Shown piece after piece: positions 1-11,668 of a DNA stretch of 64,000 nucleotides. This stretch comes from Lamellibrachia columna (Eukaryota > Annelida > Polychaeta > Sabellida > Siboglinidae). The notes beneath the pieces were generated by a model. It saw nothing but the letters and a program-made list of their open reading frames with translations. It was not told the DNA's origin and searched no databases. The stretch covers positions 2,171,501 to 2,235,500 of the forward strand of contig OY759268.1 in the NCBI GenBank assembly GCA_963662155.1, in the 5' to 3' direction. Each line of letters starts with the position of its first letter. Within the stretch, counting starts at the first letter, position 1. The position numbers and the translations under genes were made by a program.

Positions 1-1676
1 GTTAACAAACACAGCCACTGACAATGTCAGTTCACAACAACTGCCTCTGTTCCACTACCATACATATTAATCTTACAGCCGAACAGAACCTGATCACTCC
101 ATAATTAAGGCAAACACACCAACTATTTCCCCCACCCCTCACCCCAGTCAGCTACCCTCACCTCGGCCTACACCGACAGCTAGAACCCTCCTTCGCCCTT
201 CGCCCCACAACTGTCGTCCACGCCCACCTACAGTACATATGATACGCCGCACATCAGTTTCAATCAAGTTTTCACAGGCGAGGTGTGCATTTTTATTGTT
301 CGCCGCGCCGTTGCCTGTGGTTACGTAACTACCCAGACGGCACCAGTTGCACCAGTTGTAAATGCGCAGTTGAATCAAACCAGTTCTTGCATAAAAAATA
401 CACAATGCGCAATACCTCCACCAGCACTTGGCTGCATAAATTTGCAGCCAGGATGACGATATTCTTGGAAACCTCTCTATCTGTTCACTATCTGCATTAT
501 AGACACATTTACAGCTCGAGTGATTCACAAAAGAACAGACCATGTGGCTGAGCCACCAGTATGACTGGTTAACTAAATACACGCAGGAGTGACAAGCGTG
601 TGGCACTTCAACCAGACACTTCACAAAATAGTAGGCTTTGTACAGTCTTATTCTACACAGACTGTTGTAGCCAGTGTCTGGGGTTTTGAATATAAACATG
701 TTTATTCATCCACGTCCATCAAGTTGTGAATTCAACCACAGGAGAAACATCGTATGATGGAGATGGGAATAAATATTCTACTAACCCAACAGTCCAGCAA
801 TATCAACTAATAATTTTGCCTGCTCCTTCCGCCAACCCCCCATGTTTTGACACCCCTGTATCTTCAAACTTTATTACATCAAGTCACAATATCCTAGAAA
901 GTGTAAAACATTAATTGATGGGCATTCTTTAGCTCGAACTAACCATTGTCCAGTAATCCACTGAACAACACAATATACATGGACACCTAAAGTGACCCCA
1001 CATGGATGAGTGATTTGTCCACACTAGAGAATGGTCAGTACTCGTTGTTGACCGGCTTAAACGATGAGAGACAGTTCAATATTTGGACACTTCCTTCTGC
1101 TGAATCAATAAGACTTCAGTCTAAGTACGTCTACAAGGACAGATAAGTGCATCCCCCCTCCACCCCTATGCACCCTATTCCCCTCCCTTGCACTCATCCT
1201 CACTCTCTATCCTCCTCCCGTCCCATTTCCCCACAGTTCTGTCAACAGTTGTCCTTATAACCAGTCAAGCCATGTTGACACAACCCCTACAACTGACCCC
1301 CCCAGTACTGCTACACCCCCACCCCCATATCCACTTACACTGTCCACTAGTGTCCATCACCCAAAGGGCACCTAACTTGACCTAAGGCCACAGGTCAGTA
1401 GGTCAACCATCACCAACTACCAGTTGTCCAGTGAGCCTTCAAGTTGTCCACTCAACTATCCATGTCAAGCAACCGTTGACCCTTGTGGATGAGTCTGCAC
1501 TCAGAGCTGACCTTGTGTTTGGACCCAGACAAACATGGTTAAGTCTGTCTGACCTGGTAATCTCCTCCAGTCTCCCGGGAGGCAGCATTCCTCCAAGTGA
1601 CTTATTATTCTCCCTTCTGAAGTAACTTCCCATTAACATCCCTGGGAATACAGTCAGGGAATCTCTCTATGGATGT
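1..1676. other. Unique sequence, no gene recognised
   Basis: Both strands have only short open frames with no recognisable domain. The longest is a 183-codon minus-strand frame at 148-699, rich in Cys and Tyr and without protein-like features. The stretch 1145-1330 is C-rich and pyrimidine-biased. I see no RNA gene or transposon end. Confidence 0.6.
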
Positions 1677-2104
1677 GTGTGCCATCACCCTCTGAAGGCT
1701 GTGTCTAGTTGTCATGTGTGCCATCACCCTCTGAAGGCTGTGTGGTCGTTGTCATGTGTGCCATCACCCTCTGAAGGCTGTGTGGTCGTTGTCATGTGTG
1801 CCATCACCCTCTGAAGGCTGTGTGTAGTTGTCATGTGTGCCATCACCCTCTGAAGGCTGTGTGGTCGTTGTCATGTGTGCCATCACCCTCTGAAGGCTGT
1901 GTGTAGTTGTCATGTGTGCCATCACCCTTTGAAGGCTGTGTGTAGTTGTCATGTGTGCCATCACCCTCTGAAGGCTGTGTGGTCGTTGTCATGTGTGCCA
2001 TCACCCTCTGAAGGCTGTGTGGTCGTTGTCATGTGTGCCATCACCCTCTGAAGGCTGTGTGGTCGTTGTCATGTGTGCCATCACCCTCTGAAGGCTGTGT
2101 GGTA
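1677..2104. repeat. Minisatellite, 39/40-bp unit, about 11 copies
   Basis: Units contain gccatcaccctctgaaggct followed by either a gtggtcgtt or a gtgtagtt ending. The two endings make 40-bp and 39-bp variants that alternate irregularly. Units are nearly identical otherwise. Confidence 0.95.
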
Positions 2105-2215
2105 GTACATTTGGTGTAAACCCGAGCTCTCAACACTAGGCACTGTGCAGCCCCATGGCTTGGATGTTGTCTGTTCCATCTTCTTAATTATGGATATAAA
2201 AGAACCCCAGAGAAG

Positions 2216-2342
2216 GACATGCACCCTGGCAGTGACCACCCTCAGTGACATGCACCCTGACAGTGACCACCCTCAGTGACATGCACCCTGGCAGTGACCA
2301 CCCTCAGTGACATGCACCCTGACAGTGACCACCCTCAGTGCC
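2216..2342. repeat. Minisatellite, 31-bp unit, about 4 copies
   Basis: The unit starts gacatgcaccctgacagtga, with a gacag/ggcag alternation between neighbouring units. It begins just after a TATAAAAG string at about 2195, which I treat as chance. Confidence 0.93.
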
Positions 2343-2785
2343 AGCATATAAAGGGTGGCTTGGTTTGATGTTCTGAAAAGGCTGACTAGTTGAATGAGAC
2401 CTCAGATTTTGATAACCTTAGCATATAGACATATTACATACTAGTCATAAAACTACAACCTATAAATTTAATTTAATCCAAATCTGGAAGAAAAGAAAAT
2501 GTAGAAAATCCACCGCTACTAGATGAACATTATCAAGAAACAGCCTTCATTGGGGTGTTGGATAACCTGGATCCCGTCACCCCCCCCCACCTATCCAAGA
2601 TCTCCCCACCCTCATTTTTACCCAGAGTGTGGTGTTGGGTCATCCATCCCTGCCCCACCCTGTCATACACCCCCACCACTGTCACCCCCCCTCCGCCACT
2701 GTCATCCACCCTGCCAGTCCCTCTGCCACAAACACTTGAGAAGGGCTTGAGTCATAAACATTTACAACCACAAGTCTCTGACATC

Positions 2786-2960
2786 ACCTAGTCTTGGACA
2801 TCACCTGGTCCTGGACATCACCTGGTCCTGGTAATCACCTGATCTTGGACATCACCTGGTCCTGGTCATCACCTGGTCCTGGACACCACCTGGTCCTGGT
2901 AATCACCTGGTCTTGGAAATCACCTAGTCCTGGATGTCACCTGGTCCTGGACACCTCCGC
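2786..2960. repeat. Minisatellite, about 18-bp unit, about 10 copies
   Basis: Imperfect copies of tcacctggtcctggacat. Because 18 is a multiple of three, the array creates an open frame of Trp-Ser-Pro-Gly-like repeats, which is an artefact. Confidence 0.9.
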
Positions 2961-3451
2961 AATCATAAGTGTCTTGACGGCCTCCACCATAAATCTATAG
3001 AGTACATATTGTGGCCAAGAAGAACAGGACTAAGTCTTCCTGTCTCTGCCACTCCTCCTTGTGTAACCCTTTTCTAATTAATAGCTATTTCTGTTATGGT
3101 AATCACCCCAAAATATTTACTATAGGTCCTGTTATGACAATCTACAAGTTTTCCGCACACATTTCATTTGATGTATTTAATTTTTCATATATTACTAATT
3201 CCAAGTTTATTTTATACTATCTAATTACTAATTACTAATTACTAATCAACTGTTTTAAATCCTGGGTCATTTGATCATTACATCTAATTTATAAGAAAAT
3301 ATTATTGATCAAATATTGACCATTATACCTTTATGATTTTACAGATTTACAAGATCTTGAATGTATCTAAAAGGTCTTCATAGCATTCAGTATTAACATG
3401 ATAAAAAAACAACTATAACCAGTGAATTTTTTCGTGCTGAAAATTTTCAGA
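2961..3451. other. AT-rich spacer, no gene seen
   Basis: AT-rich sequence with a short ctaattac-type tandem near 3218-3245. Nothing else is recognisable. Confidence 0.6.
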
Positions 3452-4462
3452 CAGGACTCAGATAAAAAGGAAAGCAAGAAAGGAGAGCAAGAAAGGAGAG
3501 CAAGAAAAGAGAGCAAGAAAAGAGTCAGAAAGGAGAGTCAGAAAGGAGAGCAAGAAAGGAGAGCAACAAAGGAGAGCAAGAAAAGAGAGCAAGAAAGGAG
3601 AGCAAGAAAAGAGAGCAAGAAAAGAGTCAGAAAGGAGAGTCAGAAAGGAGAGCAACAAAGGAGAGCAACAAAGGAGAGCAAGAAAAGAGAGCAAGAAAGG
3701 AGAGCAAGAAAAGAGAACAAGAAAAGAGTCAGAAAGGAGAGTCAGAAAGGAGAGCAAGAAAGGAGAGCAACAAAGGAGAGCAAGAAAAGAGAGCAAGAAA
3801 GGAGAGCAACAAAAGAGAGCAAGAAAAGAGTCAGAAAGGAGAGTCAGAAAGGAGAGCAAGAAAGGAGAGTCAGAAAGGAGAGCAAGAAAGGAGAGCAACA
3901 AAGGAGAGCAAGAAAGGAGTCAGAAAGGAGAGCAAGAAAAGAGAGCAAGAAAGGAGAGCCAGAAAGGAGAGCAAGAAAGGAGAGCAAGAAAGGAGAGCAA
4001 GAAAGGAGAGCAAGAAAGGAGAGCCAGAAAGGAGAGTAAAAAAAGAGAGCAAGAAAAGAGAGCAAGAAATGAGTCAGAAAGGAGAGCAAGAAAGGAGAGC
4101 AAGAAAGGAGAGCCAGAAAGGAGAGCAAGAAAGGAGAGTCAGAAAGGAGAGCAAGAAAGGAGAGCCAGAAAGGAGAGCAAGAAAAGAGAGCAAGAAAGGA
4201 GAGCCAGAAAGGAGAGCAAGAAAGGAGCCAGAAAGGAGAGCAAGAAATGAGTCAGAAAGGAGAGCAAGAAAAGAGAGCAAGAAAGGAGAGTCAGAAAGGA
4301 GAGCCAGAAAGGAGAGCAAGAAGAGAGCCAGAAAGGAGAGCAAGAAAAGAGAGCAAGAAAGGAGAGCAAGAAAAGAGAGCAAGAAAAGAGAGCAAGAAAA
4401 GAGAGCAAGACAGGAGAGCAAGAAAAGAGAGCAAGAAAGGAGAGCCAGAAAGGAGAGACAAA
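3452..4462. repeat. Polypurine minisatellite, about 1 kb
   Basis: The plus strand is almost entirely purine with regularly spaced single C bases. It is built from agaaaggagagc-type units of about 12-15 bp with aaaag, gtcag, gccag and gcaac variants. Both strands carry several overlapping open frames (Lys/Glu/Arg-rich on plus, Leu/Ser/Phe-rich on minus). They arise from base composition and are not credible genes. Such purine tracts can form triplex (H-DNA) structures. Confidence 0.95.
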
Positions 4463-5895
4463 TAAACATTTCAGGCAATTGCCAAGACTGGAATAAGTTT
4501 CCCCAACAAAAACAATAACTTTCTCACAGGATGTTGTTTCCATGACAACTGCTGCAGAGTTGTCACTGCTGACGTATCCTTTGCCTTCCATCCACAGACA
4601 AGGAACAGTGACAAAGTATTGCGGCCGCCTGGAGGCAGACAGTGGTACCCGCTCGTGGTCCCACCACTCTGCCGCTTTTTATTGCAATCAGCACATTGCT
4701 TGATGGACGCTTAATTTGATCGGTTGTTGCCTCATCTGGTCTGGTGATGGCACTCACTGATAAAGTGTGAGCCTGGAGATGATGTGTGGTTATCACGTCA
4801 ATCGTACTATGATGTAGACGACTGATTGAGTAAGGCTGAAATTGTATCAGTCACCACAAGAGTTATATCAGCCTTTGCGAAAATCATACTGTTTTTTTTT
4901 GTGAACTTCAAGGATATGACACACAGAAATAAATACTGAGTACTGCAATGGTTCATGACAGAAGTGGACTTCAAAACACGGCAGGAACGCACTGGGCAAA
5001 AACTAACTCAAACATTTCACAACAAGGAAATGAATCACATTAAATTTCATCATAACTTTATCAAGATAAAATACCTTGCCACCTGTGCTTGCTATGCCAC
5101 ATGCCTCCATGGAATCTATCTGTATCAAATAACCATTTGACCAAGACATAGAACATCAATGTCTATCTTTTACAGGAATACATCTTATCCGGTCATCATA
5201 AACTACATGTCATTTCTTTCAAGACCAACATAACTGTAACTGATACGAGCACAAAGAAGGATTAAATTATGAAATGAATCAGTCACTCCTAGAGAGAATT
5301 GTGTGTTCAGGCTCCACCAAACCTTCTACAAGCGCCAGAGAGGCCAACATACAAAGCCAAAGAAATCTGAGTTTAACGAAATCACCAGCTGCACAAGACT
5401 GACTGTACCTGTAAAAACAGCCAGGCTTCACCAGGATGTCAGCTATTTAGAGTAGCCCACTGCAGCAAACCCCTTAAGTTGTGATATAATGCTCTGGTAA
5501 GGGACTATGTCAAACTTTCAACGTTCACTAAAAAATCTGTTTCTTTTATTAGGCATCTGAAAATATTGGCGCTTTCCTTCACAATAAACCGGTTTGGTTA
5601 AAAATAAATTCAAAGAGACATTCATATGCAAATGTGACGCTCATTTCAGAAATGTATAGACAATGCAAAAAAGGAAAAATCATTTACGGAGTTTGGACTT
5701 AAGCTGTTATAAATTAGTCATATATACAGATATTGACGCACATACTTCAACAGAGTAAGGTTTTACGAAACAGACATTTGCATTGTTCTCAATCTCAGTA
5801 GAAGTTGTTGACAAGTTGGCCACTAATATGAACACACCTGGTTAATGCGACAGACAAGAGAACCTTTTTGAGCGAGTGAGTCACAGAGACAGGGT
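4463..5895. other. Unique sequence, no gene recognised
   Basis: Mostly AT-rich unique DNA. Open frames are 60-77 codons with no domain. No repeat, RNA gene or transposon end was recognised. Confidence 0.6.
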
Positions 5896-6225
5896 TTGTT
5901 TGACACGCACATGCGCGCACGCATGGCTACACCCACCGACCATTGCATTCACTGCGATTACTTCAACATCTGCAAGAATAGACACAGTCTCGTCGGCAGC
6001 AAAAACTCGCTCCTTCAACAGTTTCTAATAACATTACAAACGTCTGCAAGCGCTGGGCTCTGTCTACAGGCGGTGCTGCACATTTGCGCCAATTTTTACG
6101 CCAATCCACATGGCATGCGCAGCGCGCTTAATCTGATTGGTCGAGGTGATGTCTGGCAACATCGTACGAGCATAGGTGGAATAAATACGTGTCTGTGCTG
6201 GGTGCTTTGTGTCCCACCAATGAAG
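5896..6225 (+). promoter_or_regulatory. CpG-rich, promoter-like stretch (tentative)
   Basis: This stretch is richer in CpG than its surroundings (acgcac, gcgcgc). It contains an inverted CCAAT motif (gattggtc, about 6136) and a TATA-like ggaataaatacg near 6178, spaced as in a core promoter. It also lies in one open frame (ATG at 5911) that runs into the 33-bp array downstream. No expression evidence can be seen, so this could be chance. Confidence 0.18.
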
Positions 6226-6813
6226 GGTCGTTGCAATATACCTTTAACTAATAGTTTGACCAGTTGTTGTAATGTAGCTTTAACTGAAAGGTTGACCAGT
6301 TGTAATGTACCTTTAACTGATAGGTTGGCCAGTTGTAATGTACCTTTAACTGATAGGTTGACCAGTTGTAATGTACCTTTAACTGATAGGTTGGCCAGTT
6401 GTAATGTACCTTTAACTGATAGGTTGACCAGTTGTAATGTACCTTTAACTGATAGGTTGGCCAGTTGTAATGTACCTTTAACTGATAGGTTGACCAGTTG
6501 TAATGTACCTTTAACTGATAGGTTGACCAGTTGTAATGTACCTTTAACTGATAGGTTGGCCAGTTGTAATGTACCTTTAACTGATAGGTTGGCCATTTGT
6601 AATGTACCTTTAACTGATAGGTTGGCCATTTGTAATGTACCTTTAACTGATAGGTTGGCCAGTTGTAATGTACCTTTAACTGATAGGTTGACCAGTTGTA
6701 ATGTACCTTTAACTGATAGGTTGGCTAGTTGTAATGTACCTTTAACTGATAGGTTGGCTAGTTGTAATGTACCTTTAACTGATAGGTTGACCAGTTGTTG
6801 TAATGTAGGTGGT
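6226..6813. repeat. Minisatellite, 33-bp unit, about 17 copies
   Basis: The unit contains acctttaactgataggttg followed by accagttgt or gccagttgt. At 33 bp the unit is 11 codons, so a plus-strand frame from ATG 5911 to 6822 stays open (about 303 codons, 11-residue repeat with one Cys per unit). A minus-strand frame is open over the same array. Two-strand openness argues that the frame is a by-product of the repeat. Confidence 0.95.
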
Positions 6814-6929
6814 TCTGTTTGACATCACAGACAGCACTGACTTTATCTCCAGCAACCAGTCATGGGAAAAGACATGTTAATGTAATACTAGGAATAATGA
6901 ATTGACAACATATATCTATACACATAGCC

Positions 6930-7010
6930 AACTGTCCACATAGAAGTCAACTGTCCACATAGAAGTCAACTGTCCACATAGAAGCCAACTGTACACATAG
7001 CGAACTGTCC
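6930..7010. repeat. Short tandem repeat, 19-bp unit, 4 copies
   Basis: Copies of actgtccacatagaagtca, the last ones degenerate. Confidence 0.9.
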
Positions 7011-7067
7011 ACACAAGTCTAGGTTTAGCTGCTTCAAGGATTTTGCTTCAAGACTGAGCAGAAATGT

Positions 7068-7350
7068 CAAGAGACTGAGAGGACCAGACGGGACTGGGAA
7101 GACCAGATGGGACTGGGAGGACCAGTCGGGACTGGGAAGACCAGATGGGACTGAGAGGACCAGACGGGACTGGGAGGACCAGTCGGGACTGGGAAGACCA
7201 GATGGGACTGGGAAGACTAGACGGGACTAAGAGGACCAGATGGGACTGGGAGGACCAGACAGGACTGAGAGGACCAGAAGAGACCTGGAGGACCAGACGG
7301 GACCGGGAGGACCCAATGGTGGGACCGGGAGGACCAGACGGGACTGGGAA
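7068..7350. repeat. G-rich minisatellite, about 19-bp unit, about 15 copies
   Basis: Copies of gggactgggaggaccagac with ggaaga/ggagga and cgg/tgg variants. Paired GGG runs recur in each unit on the plus strand, so G-quadruplex folding is conceivable. Confidence 0.93.
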
Positions 7351-7384
7351 TTGGATTATAGATCCTACAAGCTGCCTGGGCCAG

Positions 7385-7765
7385 GTGCAGAAAGGGTCTG
7401 ACCTCAGTCTCTGTACAACAGAAAGGGTCTGACCTCAGTCTCTGTACAACAGAAAGGGTCTGACCTCAGTCTCTGTACAACAGAAAGGGTCTGACCTCAG
7501 TCTCTGTACAACAGAAAGGGTCTGACCTCAGTCTCTGTACAACAGAAAGGGTCTGACCTCAGTCTCTGTACAACAGAAAGGGTCTGACCTCAGTCTCTGT
7601 ACAACAGAAAGGGTCTGACCTCAGTCTCTGTACAACAGAAAGGGTCTGACCTCAGTCTCTGTACAACAGAAAGGGTCTGACCTCAGTCTCTGTACAACAG
7701 AAAGGGTCTGACCTCAGTCTCTGTACAACAGAAAGGGTCTGACCTCAGTCTCTGTACAACAGACA
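7385..7765. repeat. Minisatellite, 31-bp unit, 12 copies
   Basis: Unit gaaagggtctgacctcagtc plus tctgtacaaca. The copies are essentially identical, which suggests recent expansion or homogenisation. Confidence 0.96.
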
Positions 7766-8278
7766 GTCAACTAGTAGATGGTGTTAAGACCGCTCGTTCC
7801 AGAGAAGTTAACAAGGTCTGTCTAGCATGAACAATCGCAGTACAGAATCTTCAGACTTTAATCCAGATGGCCACAGTCATATCTACAGAACTGATGTAGT
7901 CTGCAAAAAGCATCTTACCAATTGTCTTATATAAGCATCTTTCTTATCCACTATCTTGTACAAATATCTAAATATAAGAATTTGAGTAGATTAGTTATTT
8001 TACAACAATATATAGTTTATTAACAGTAAAGTCTCTTCAGTTCAGTTCACAATAATAACCATTACAAAAATAATTTCAGATGGAACCACATTTTGTGAAT
8101 CCTATCAAATTAAATTCAAAACCAGCCACAAATTTCCCTTGCACACAAGTTGGACCACTCCAGGAAGATACTTTCATACAAAATACAATGTCAATTCATT
8201 TTCCCAAACTTGTACACTGAGAACGTGAGACACTGTCAGACATCCCTCTCTCCCGTGTTTGGGAAAGAAAACATGACG
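7766..8278. other. Unique AT-rich spacer
   Basis: No open frame of note and no repeat family recognised. Confidence 0.6.
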
Positions 8279-8660
8279 TGGATCATCAAACACATGATGC
8301 TGGTCCACAGTACATGACATGGGTCCACAGTACATGATGTGGGTCCACAATACATGATGTGTGTCCACAGTACATGATGTGGGTCCACAGTACATGACGG
8401 GTGTCTACAGTACATGATGTGGGTCCACAGTACATGACGTGTGTCCACAGCACATGATATGAGACATCAGTACATGATATGAGTCCACAGTACATGTCAC
8501 GGGTCCACAGTACATGTCGCAGGTCCACAATATTAGATGCAGGTCATCAGTGCATGATGCAGGTCTACAATACATGATAAAAGTCATCAAACGCATGACG
8601 CAAGTCTTCAACACATGACGTGGGTCATCAATGCATGACATGGGTCCAAAGGTTGACTGA
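8279..8660. repeat. Minisatellite, 20-bp unit, about 19 copies
   Basis: Copies of gtccacagtacatgatgtgg, crisp at the left and increasingly degenerate towards 8660. The unit length is not a multiple of three, so all minus-strand frames carry short His/Val/Cys-rich open frames that are artefacts. Confidence 0.94.
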
Positions 8661-8775
8661 TGTCACATGACTATTCGTCAGCACTTTCCCTTTCACTAGG
8701 GCAAACTAAACTAACCACTGAAAGTGAAAGCACTTCAACTCATGTCTTAGCACAGATGCTGCATCTGTGGTCTGT

Positions 8776-8936
8776 CATTTCTGTCTGCCTCTGTTGTCTC
8801 TGTCTGCCTGTCTGTCTCTCTGTCTGCCTGTCTGTCTCTCTGTCTGCCTGTCTGTCTCTCTGTCTCTCTGTATGCCCTCACTGTGTCATTCAGTCTGTCA
8901 GAGTCTCTGTCTGTTTGTCTGTCTGTCTGTCCTCTC
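8776..8936. repeat. TCTG/TCTC-rich simple repeat
   Basis: Runs of tctgtctgcctgtctctctg forming a pyrimidine-rich microsatellite on the plus strand. Confidence 0.93.
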
Positions 8937-10084
8937 TCATATCATTCAACCCTTCATCTGTCCTTCCCTCTGTCACAGTCAACTGTAGCCATGGTTGGTG
9001 CGTGGTTGGTGCGTGGTTGGTGCGTGGGCGATACAGTCATGACTCATTGCCCTGCCAAGACTGGGGCGCCAGCCACTGCCCTGGATGCAAGGGCCAAGTT
9101 GTTTAGCGCCTCACACAAACATACCACCACATGACAATTACGAGTATAATGACAAAATTTTTGTCAACTGATTGCCCACGTCAACTGAATCGCCAAATCA
9201 AATCATGGTGATGGACGATCGCAGGACGATGAAGATGCACACGACCTGACTACATCCTGGTCGCGACGACACATGTGATTGCCTCCATGACAGTAGATGT
9301 TACATCCTGGTCGCAATGACAGTAAATAGTATATTCCGCCAATCTCTACGTCATGTGACAACCTCCCCCCACACAAACACTCACCTAACCCCCATCCCAA
9401 TCTTCAAAACCCAAACCCACTCCATATAAAACTGCCACTGACAGTGATTTCAGCAACGCACTATCCAGCATGTGAATCTGGGTCAGCTGACTTGAAGGCA
9501 CAAGCATGCTTACAGTTCCACGGCCACAGGACGTCCACAGCAATGTGTAGGGTGACCACTCTAGTGGACACAACCCTGCCATGTGTGACAACATGACCAG
9601 TCGATTAACTCACCTAAGATTCAGCAGCGGTTGTCTCCATCTCGGAGGCAAGAGGTGTTGTGCCAGGAGTGTGGTTAGAAGCATGCAGCGTACACACACA
9701 GACGTCGGGAAGCAAGCGTTGATCTAGCGCAGTGCGGCAGAGGCGGTGGACAGTGGGGTCTGCTGAGGTGACGCCAGCCTCGATGTGGGCACTGCAGACA
9801 CTACGTCACACCGCACACTGCGCTATACTTAGCTCTGCAGGCATACTCATTGGCTGGGTGGCTGACCGGGGACACTATGGCTGTCTAGCATGCAGGGCAG
9901 GACTCAGTGTGTGTGTGTGTGTGTGCAGCATGTAGACATGCATGCATGCGTGTGCACACTGCACATGTTGGGCTTGGTGATGTCTAAAGATGATGTGGGG
10001 GTTTCTGTATCTTTGCTAGCACTGGCAAGTAATGTCATTCAGACACATCACTCCAGTGCAGTGGTTTGTTAGAGGGTAAGTATA
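8937..10084. other. Mostly unique; possible minus-strand 5' exon at about 9612-9860
   Basis: No protein domain seen. On the minus strand a CCAAT box (about 9853-9847), a TGACGTAG CRE-like site (about 9807) and a consensus splice donor (TTAG then GTGAGT near 9616-9609) occur in order within a less AT-rich patch. That would fit a small non-coding first exon. Each motif is short and the arrangement may be accidental. A TG-rich simple repeat lies at about 9906-9960. Confidence 0.25.
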
Positions 10085-10745
10085 GGAAATGGGGTACTTG
10101 GTTACAGGGTAAGCAAGGACAATGGGGGTATGTTGGTTACAGGGTAAGTAAAGACAATGGGGGTATGTTGGTTACAGGGTAAGCAAGGACAATGGGGGTA
10201 TGTTGGTTACAGGGTAAGTAAGGACAATGGGGGTATGTTGGTTACAGGGTAAGCAAGGACAATGGGGGTATGTTGGTTACAGGGTAAGCAAGGACAATTG
10301 GGGTATGTTGGTTACAGGGTAAGCAAGGACAATGGGGGTATGTTGGTTACAGGGTAAGCAAGGACAATGGGGGTATGTTTGGTTACAGGGTAAGCAAGGA
10401 CAATGGGGGTATGTTGGTTACATGGTAAGTAAAGACAATGGGGGTATGTTGGTTACAGGGTAAGCAAGGACAATGGGGGTATGTTGGTTACAGGGTAAGC
10501 AAGGACAATGGGGGTATGTTGGTTACAGGGTAAGTAAGGACAATGGGGGTATGTTGGTTACAGGGTAAGCAAGGACAATGGGGGTATGTTGGTTACATGG
10601 TAAGTAAAGACAATGGGGGTATGTTGGTTACAGGGTAAGCAAGGACAATGGGGGTATGTTGGTTACAGGGTAAGCAAGGACAATGGGGGTATGTTGGATA
10701 CAGGGTAAGCAAGGACAATGGGGGTATGTTGGTTACAGGGTACTC
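10085..10745. repeat. Minisatellite, 35-bp unit, about 19 copies
   Basis: The unit contains ggttacagggtaagcaagga then caatgggggtatgtt. Variants are aagtaagg, aagtaaag and cataggt-type changes. On the plus strand every unit has a splice-donor-like agg/gtaagc string. Confidence 0.96.
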
Positions 10746-10867
10746 ACTGGCAGAGATGGTGACTCAATCACAAAAACTCACCACAAAGACAAACCAAGAA
10801 AAAATTTATCTGGAAATTGTAAAAGAAAAAATCTGTATCTGCTGAAGAGTTCAATAGGAGAATAATT

Positions 10868-11072
10868 CAGGACTGATCCATAAGTGTTGCAGGACAATCA
10901 TTCAGGACTGATCCATAAGTGTTGTCAGGACAATCATTCAGGACTGATCCATAAGTGTTGTCAGGACAATCATTCAGGACTGATCCATAAGTGTTGTCAG
11001 GACAATCATTCAGGACTGATCCATAAGTGTTGTCAGGACAATCATTCAGGACTGATCCATAAGTGTTGTCAA
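10868..11072. repeat. Minisatellite, 36-bp unit, about 6 copies
   Basis: The unit contains aggactgatccataagtgt. Because 36 is 12 codons, short open frames occur on both strands; these are artefacts. Confidence 0.95.
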
Positions 11073-11515
11073 CAACAATCAGGTAAAGAGGACGAAGTAT
11101 GGCATTGCTTGTAGCCCCAGATTGTGGCAAAAATCTAAAAAAAACCTTCACATTAAAAATACAATTTTTTTTTACAAAAATGGGTACATGGAAAAAAGAA
11201 ATGTGTCAACTACCTATGGGAAACCCCACATCTACAAGCATCAGTGCATCATGTTTGAAGACAGCTACCTATGCCAAATTAATTTAGGCGAGCGATTTGT
11301 TATTTTAATTTTTTTTTTACTGTGTGATGGCGCCACCATTCCCCATTCGGATTCTGCCGTTACGTCGCATTGAAATTTTAATTGGTACTTGTTGGCGCTA
11401 TAACATTTGTACAGTGAAATAAATGTTAACTTTAGTAAACCCGATACATTGCAATTGATGAAATGGTTTTGAATTGCAACATGTCATCGATCACCGCAGG
11501 CGTAGCCTAGGCAAG
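11073..11515. other. Unique spacer, no gene seen
   Basis: Contains poly-A and poly-T stretches (near 11133-11175 and 11311-11320) but no recognisable gene or element. Confidence 0.55.
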
Positions 11516-11668
11516 GCCAATGTGCTGCGCCCGTGGCAATGACGGTGTGCTGCGCCCGTGGCAATGACGGTGTGCTGCGCCCATGGCAGTGACAGTGTGC
11601 TGCGCCCATGGCAGTGACAGTGTGCTGCGCCCGTGGCAGTGACGGTGTGCTGCGCCCGTGGCAGTGCA
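11516..11668. repeat. GC-rich minisatellite, 25-bp unit, 6 copies
   Basis: Copies of tgtgctgcgcccgtggcaat plus gacgg, with cccatggcagt variants. It is clearly more GC-rich than the flanks. Confidence 0.95.

Noticed and set aside
2190..2350. TATAAAAG and TATAAAGG promoters
   Set aside because: In AT-rich DNA such strings are frequent; no downstream exon was seen.
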